Source: Planctomycetaceae bacterium
GTDB lineage: Bacteria > Planctomycetota > Planctomycetia > Pirellulales > Lacipirellulaceae
Direction of reading: 5' to 3'
DNA length: 64,000 bases
Assembly (NCBI GenBank): GCA_002702655.1
Contig: PABB01000007.1
Span: 45,141-109,140 of the forward strand
Shown: positions 60,397-64,000 of the stretch, piece by piece
Numbering within the stretch: position 1 is the stretch's first letter
Layout: every line of letters starts with the position of its first letter
The notes under the pieces: model-generated
What the model saw: the letters and a program-made list of their open reading frames with translations, nothing else
Database searches by the model: none
Told to the model about the DNA's origin: nothing
Translations under genes and position numbers: made by a program

Positions 60397-61575
60397 ATGC
60401 GATTTCGACTCGCCGCGCTGTTGCCGTTTCTTGGCGCAGTGCTGATTTCCGGTGATGGATTCTCTGTCACATTTACCCCACTGCCGATATTTCCCGACGA
60501 TGATCGCGAAAGCTACGCGAGCGGGATTTCCGCCGACGGTTCGACGATCGTGGGATATCTCGCGAAGGGAACCGATCGTTACGCGTTGCAGGCCGTGAAG
60601 TGGACTGTGGACGGGGGCATCGAAGCTCTGCCAAGCTCTCACGGCGTCAAATTCGAGTCTGCGCGTGCCGTGTCTGGCGACGGAAGCGTTATCGTGGGCC
60701 AAGGGTTTGACGGCGAGACGCGCGCAGTTCGATGGACCGCACAGACAGGTACTGTCCTGCTAGAAGACGACTCGCTTGGACAACGACCATTGGCGGGATA
60801 TGGGGTGTCGGACGACGGCGCCGCGATCGTTGGCTTGCACCGGGCCGCGGGTCCCAGGCACGGTTTCATTTGGCGCAACGGTCGCACAGAGCAGCTTCCG
60901 CTGCCCACGCCCGACGAGCGAGGGACCGCCTATTCGGTTACTTCTGACGGAAGCATCGTTGTCGGGGAGATGTGGCATGGCAGCCCCATGGGGGGCGAGG
61001 CCTTTCGATGGTCCGAAGTCGACGGTGTTGTTGGCTTGGGATGGCTTCCAGATCGAGACGGTAACAGTTGCGCTACAGACGTGTCGTCCGATGGGACCAT
61101 CATCGTGGGCTACAGCCTCAATAGCGACTCTGCGGTCACCGAGGCGTTTCGCTGGACAGAAGACGCAGGGTTGGTAGGTCTTGGCCATCTGCCTGGCGGT
61201 TTCGGGCAATACAGTGCAGCTTCCGCTGTCTCAGCGGACGGTTCCAGAATTGTCGGAGCCGATGGGCAGAGTAACCTGGGCGACTACAAAGATCGCCAAG
61301 CGTTTCTCTGGGACAGTCAGCACGGGTTGCGAAGCATCTCCGACCTTTTGAACGAAACGGGCGTGGACCTGAGCGGATGGGAACTGAACGGCGCGGCCGA
61401 TATTTCCGCAGACGGCACGCGAATCGTGGGCTGGGGCGTCAACCCGCTTGGAGTCGATCAGGCGTGGCTTGTTGACCTTTCACTGGTTCCAGAGCCAACG
61501 TCCGGCACCCTCGTCGCCCTCGGGCTGACAGCCGCAGCGGCGCACCGCCGCAAGCGATCGGACGCGCGGCGGTGA
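60397..61575 (+). CDS. HAF-repeat PEP-CTERM surface protein
   Basis: 392 residues from ATG 60397; GGAG lies 12 bases upstream, and the promoter at 60331-60359 rules out the longer frame. A signal peptide (MRFRLAALLPFLGAVLISGDG) is followed by about seven repeats of 45-50 residues of the HAF type, each with A-x-x-V/I-S-x-D-G-S/T-x-I-V-G and an A-F/V-x-W turn (GISADGSTIVGY, AVSGDGSVIVGQ, SVTSDGSIVVGE, DVSSDGTIIVGY, AVSADGSRIVGA, DISADGTRIVGW). They likely form a beta-propeller. The C-terminus VPEPTSGTLVALGLTAAAA followed by RRKR is a PEP-CTERM tail. Surface or matrix protein of unknown role. Its last 118 bases overlap the open frame of the antisense PLD-like gene. Confidence 0.88.
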   Translation: MRFRLAALLPFLGAVLISGDGFSVTFTPLPIFPDDDRESYASGISADGSTIVGYLAKGTDRYALQAVKWTVDGGIEALPSSHGVKFESARAVSGDGSVIVGQGFDGETRAVRWTAQTGTVLLEDDSLGQRPLAGYGVSDDGAAIVGLHRAAGPRHGFIWRNGRTEQLPLPTPDERGTAYSVTSDGSIVVGEMWHGSPMGGEAFRWSEVDGVVGLGWLPDRDGNSCATDVSSDGTIIVGYSLNSDSAVTEAFRWTEDAGLVGLGHLPGGFGQYSAASAVSADGSRIVGADGQSNLGDYKDRQAFLWDSQHGLRSISDLLNETGVDLSGWELNGAADISADGTRIVGWGVNPLGVDQAWLVDLSLVPEPTSGTLVALGLTAAAAHRRKRSDARR

Positions 61576-63197
61576 GAACGGAACCAAAGCCCGATGTAAC
61601 CAGTCCGCCCGTGGGGGCGGTCCACACGCCACCGCTGGACCGCTTGCAGGGCCTCGCGTTTCCGGCGGTCCTCTGGCAATCCCTCGATTGGCAGATTGAC
61701 CACGAACTGCCGTTCTTGGCTGCGTTCTTCAATGCTGACGCGAACGCAGAACAGAATGAATGGCGTCAGACGATCAAAGTGCAGCTGCTGAAATGTCGCC
61801 GTACTCGAGTCCACGAATTTCTGCTGCCACGTTTCGCGCAGGGTGATTGGCCGACAACTTACGTCGCCAGCAGAGAGCCACTGTGCGGGTAACGGATTGG
61901 CGGCCCGCACTCTGAGGTTGAATAGCTCGTCCGATTGGACATTGTCGCTGCCTACGTGGATACGAAGCTCGTGGCTCGCAATGGCCATCTGTGCCGCGTC
62001 CAGCAGCCGTTCCAGCCGTTCTGCGACTTCATCAACTTCGTTTTCCTGCGGGCGAACGAACGGTTGGAGAAGCGAGCGGAGCCCCTGGGTGTTCTGTGAA
62101 TCTAGTACGGCTTCTAGGCCGTACTGCTCTTTCCTTCCGACCAGCTCGACCAGAATTTCGACGTTTTTTTCAAAGGCCGCGTCCGTTGCGTTGGCGGAGC
62201 CAGTCCATACGTGCCCTTCACCGTTGCGATCCGCGATATAAACCTTGGCGTGCAAACCAGAAAGACTGCCGTTCCCTGCATTCCTAGGAGATTCTTCGTT
62301 CCCTTGGCTTCCTTCGTCGGCCCCATCGGAAAGCTCGACCGGCTCCTCATGATCTGTCACTTCCAGGGCGTCGGATTCGGCGGCAGGATCAAGCGTATGC
62401 GCCGCCTTTAGCCGCTTAAGCGTCTCCGGCTGGAGCCGCGCCAGTTCCTCAGTGCGCGAAACAACGACTGCCTCCGCGCCTTGTGACACTCGCCGAATCA
62501 TGCCGTCAGATACGAATGGCGATATCACGAGCAGGCGATCAATCGGCCGATCGAATGGCCACCCACCACTGCTATCAAGGCCCAGAGGCAAGAATCTGAT
62601 TGAGTGCGCATCTTCCGGTGGCTCGAACGCGACGCGTGGCAGTTCCTTGGCCAGCAAGCGGGTATGCTGGCTTGCGGTCTCCGTAGTGGGTTGCCTCACG
62701 GCGAGGTCCGGCAGGCGGGAAATCATCTGCGCGAGTGGAGAGTTTGCGTCCGATCGCGGCTCTTGCGGCCAGTAGGTTCCCTCAATGGCGAGCATTGTGT
62801 CCCATGAACGGTCAAGTGTGAGGATCCGACTTGGGCACAGGACGCGGTACTCGATCGGCCATTCATTGTCGGGCTTCCTTCCAATAGGCTCAAATCGCAG
62901 CACCCATAGCTTGGGGTGAAACACGCCTCCACGCGGCGCAGCCACCTCCACGACGCATTGCTCCAAATAGCCAAACAGCTGGCGGGCCTTGGTCGGCCGA
63001 TGAATCTTCCCGGCCTGCCAGAAGAGGGTCAACTTGTCAGCGTAGCGCCGAAGCGACTCCAACAGAGCGGTAGGACTGGCAGTCAGCTTGCCATTCTTGG
63101 CCTCATAGTCAAACAGGGGGAACGCCAAAGGCGTGACCAACAGCGCGAGGAGATCTAGGCTGTAGTCCATCTCGACCGAAAACCTATTCTGCGACAT
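61458..63197 (-). CDS. PLD/HKD nuclease-like protein with aberrant C-terminus
   Basis: About 579 residues from ATG 63197 (the frame is open to 63248). Two phospholipase D-type motifs are visible. The first is FHPKLWVLRF with the later CPSRILTLDRSWD, where the family usually has SRNLT. The second is LHAKVYIADRNGEGHVWTGS-ANAT, that is H-x-K and G-S-x-N. YSLDLLALLVTPLAF near the N-terminus is typical of a family of PLD-domain proteins often found near helicases in defence islands. Family-like sequence ends about NLPIEGLPEDRRKREALQAV (near 61640). The remaining 60 residues are Arg-rich, antisense to the end of the HAF gene, and probably not native. So the 3' end was likely lost in a rearrangement. 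Activity and role are unproven. Confidence 0.6.
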   Translation of the reverse strand: MSQNRFSVEMDYSLDLLALLVTPLAFPLFDYEAKNGKLTASPTALLESLRRYADKLTLFWQAGKIHRPTKARQLFGYLEQCVVEVAAPRGGVFHPKLWVLRFEPIGRKPDNEWPIEYRVLCPSRILTLDRSWDTMLAIEGTYWPQEPRSDANSPLAQMISRLPDLAVRQPTTETASQHTRLLAKELPRVAFEPPEDAHSIRFLPLGLDSSGGWPFDRPIDRLLVISPFVSDGMIRRVSQGAEAVVVSRTEELARLQPETLKRLKAAHTLDPAAESDALEVTDHEEPVELSDGADEGSQGNEESPRNAGNGSLSGLHAKVYIADRNGEGHVWTGSANATDAAFEKNVEILVELVGRKEQYGLEAVLDSQNTQGLRSLLQPFVRPQENEVDEVAERLERLLDAAQMAIASHELRIHVGSDNVQSDELFNLRVRAANPLPAQWLSAGDVSCRPITLRETWQQKFVDSSTATFQQLHFDRLTPFILFCVRVSIEERSQERQFVVNLPIEGLPEDRRKREALQAVQRWRVDRPHGRTGYIGLWFRSHRRASDRLRRCAAAAVSPRATRVPDVGSGTSERSTSHA

Positions 63198-63499
63198 TTG
63201 CCGCCAATTGATCGCCTGGACCGAGATGCTCCAACCGCACCAAACCATCGAGCTAACGTCGACCGCTTCAACGTCAGCACACGTTCAGCGTCGACTGCAA
63301 GAGCTGCCTCAACGACAATGGTCTGAACGCTGGCTCAAATCGCCATCGAATACGCACAAGAAACGTAGACAACGCAGGACCGGCTACCCCAGAGGCGGAC
63401 ACAGTTCCATCTACAGGGTCATTGCAGCAGCAGGGAGCAGCTGACAATCATGTTCACAGCAGTGCCCTTCCAAGGTCTTGCGCGGTCGCTGACGTGAGC
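63198..63499. other. Spacer between PLD-like gene and IS256 transposase
   Basis: About 300 bases with no recognised gene. It should include the IS256 terminal repeat and the PLD-like gene's promoter, but I could not fix either with only one end of the element in view. Confidence 0.35.
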
Positions 63500-64000
63500 T
63501 CAGTCTTTGAGTTCCGTTTGAGTTTCTGATTTTTGCGCGCGATTTGTCGAAACGCCGTCGGGCGAGCGGGTCAGGCGGCTCATGTCGAGGTACTTGCGCG
63601 TGCCCCATTTCGTGCCGGCCACGTGACGCAGCCTGGCCGCGACGAGCATCAACGCGCTGCGGCCATCGGGGAAGGCGCCGACCACGCGCGTCCGTCGACG
63701 GATCTCCCGCATTAGCCGCTCCAGGGCGTTGTTGGTGCGAATCCGCGTCCAGTGCTCGCGAGGATAGGCCATGTACCGCAGCGTCTCGCTGACGCCCGTC
63801 TCGACGACCTTGGCCGCCTTGGCCAGCTTCAGGTCGCGCAGCTTGGCCACGACGTCGACGGCCTTCTTCTCGGCGGCGACTCGGTCTTCCTGGGCGTGGA
63901 TCGCCTTGAGCATCGCCATCACCTCCTTCATCCGATGCCGCGGCACGTCCGCGCCGACGTTGCGATACCAGTGCACCACGCATCGTTGCCAGTCCGCCTC
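63500..64000 (-). CDS. IS256-family transposase, C-terminal part
   Basis: About 166 residues up to the window edge; the 5' part of the gene lies beyond 64000. The frame reads DWQRCVVHWYRNVGADVP, a region conserved in Mutator/IS256 transposases (RCxVHxxRN). It continues through helical sequence to YPREHWTRIRTNNALERLMR (the glutamate of the DDE triad, in NALER), then EIRRRTRVVGAFPDGRSALM. The 40 residues to the stop are a normal tail. No frameshift is visible in this part. Probably part of a complete element extending out of the window. Confidence 0.88.
   Translation of the reverse strand, partial: EADWQRCVVHWYRNVGADVPRHRMKEVMAMLKAIHAQEDRVAAEKKAVDVVAKLRDLKLAKAAKVVETGVSETLRYMAYPREHWTRIRTNNALERLMREIRRRTRVVGAFPDGRSALMLVAARLRHVAGTKWGTRKYLDMSRLTRSPDGVSTNRAQKSETQTELKD

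Overview
The window looks like a chromosome segment of a planctomycete, most likely of the Pirellulales. The evidence is high GC content, PEP-CTERM sorting tails, type I dockerin repeats, DUF1559 pilin-like proteins with an H-X9-DG motif, an N-terminal LExR-type surface-protein leader, a large Ser/Thr kinase with a C-terminal repeat region, and mostly weak Shine-Dalgarno sites. All calls come from reading the sequence and from remembered family motifs; no database search was run.

Layout. 1-5801 (+): the end of a multi-pass membrane protein, a small membrane protein, and a large exported DUF1559-type gene split by one in-frame TGA. 5838-8084 (-): an SGNH/GDSL esterase and a UxuA-like mannonate dehydratase. 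8865-19001 (+): a xylan-type operon holding a GH127 + CE1-like esterase fusion, a GH2, a GH115 alpha-glucuronidase and a decayed GH10 xylanase. Converging on it from 25344 to 19018 (-) is a tight five-gene operon: GH43, DUF6807, Gfo/Idh/MocA oxidoreductase, DUF6807 and an enolase-superfamily enzyme. Together these suggest a glucuronoarabinoxylan utilisation locus. 25942-26657 is a decayed PEP-CTERM gene.

27114-33274 (+) holds a zinc-ribbon Ser/Thr kinase and a TonB-dependent receptor. 33291-41285 (-) is a 2664-residue modular subtilisin-like surface protease with a good sigma70-like promoter, followed upstream by a GDP-fucose synthase remnant. Two gene blocks then diverge. On the minus strand are a three-module PEP-CTERM fusion ORF, a DUF1559 protein, a GH31 (alpha-xylosidase-like) and a GH9 glucanase. 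On the plus strand are an ECF-type sigma factor, a FecR-like regulator, a PEP-CTERM protein and a GH3 beta-glucosidase. This resembles a beta-glucan or xyloglucan locus with its own cell-surface signalling pair.

57739-64000 is mobile and damaged: a frameshifted IS701-like element with 24-bp inverted repeats that cuts off a signal-peptide gene, a HAF-repeat PEP-CTERM protein, a PLD/HKD nuclease-like protein with an aberrant C-terminus, and the end of an IS256-family transposase.

The most unusual item is the 1414-codon ORF at 47425-51669. It joins three complete exported PEP-CTERM proteins head to tail in one frame, with internal signal peptides. A second theme is how many genes are broken by one stop or one indel, which may reflect real decay or sequence error.
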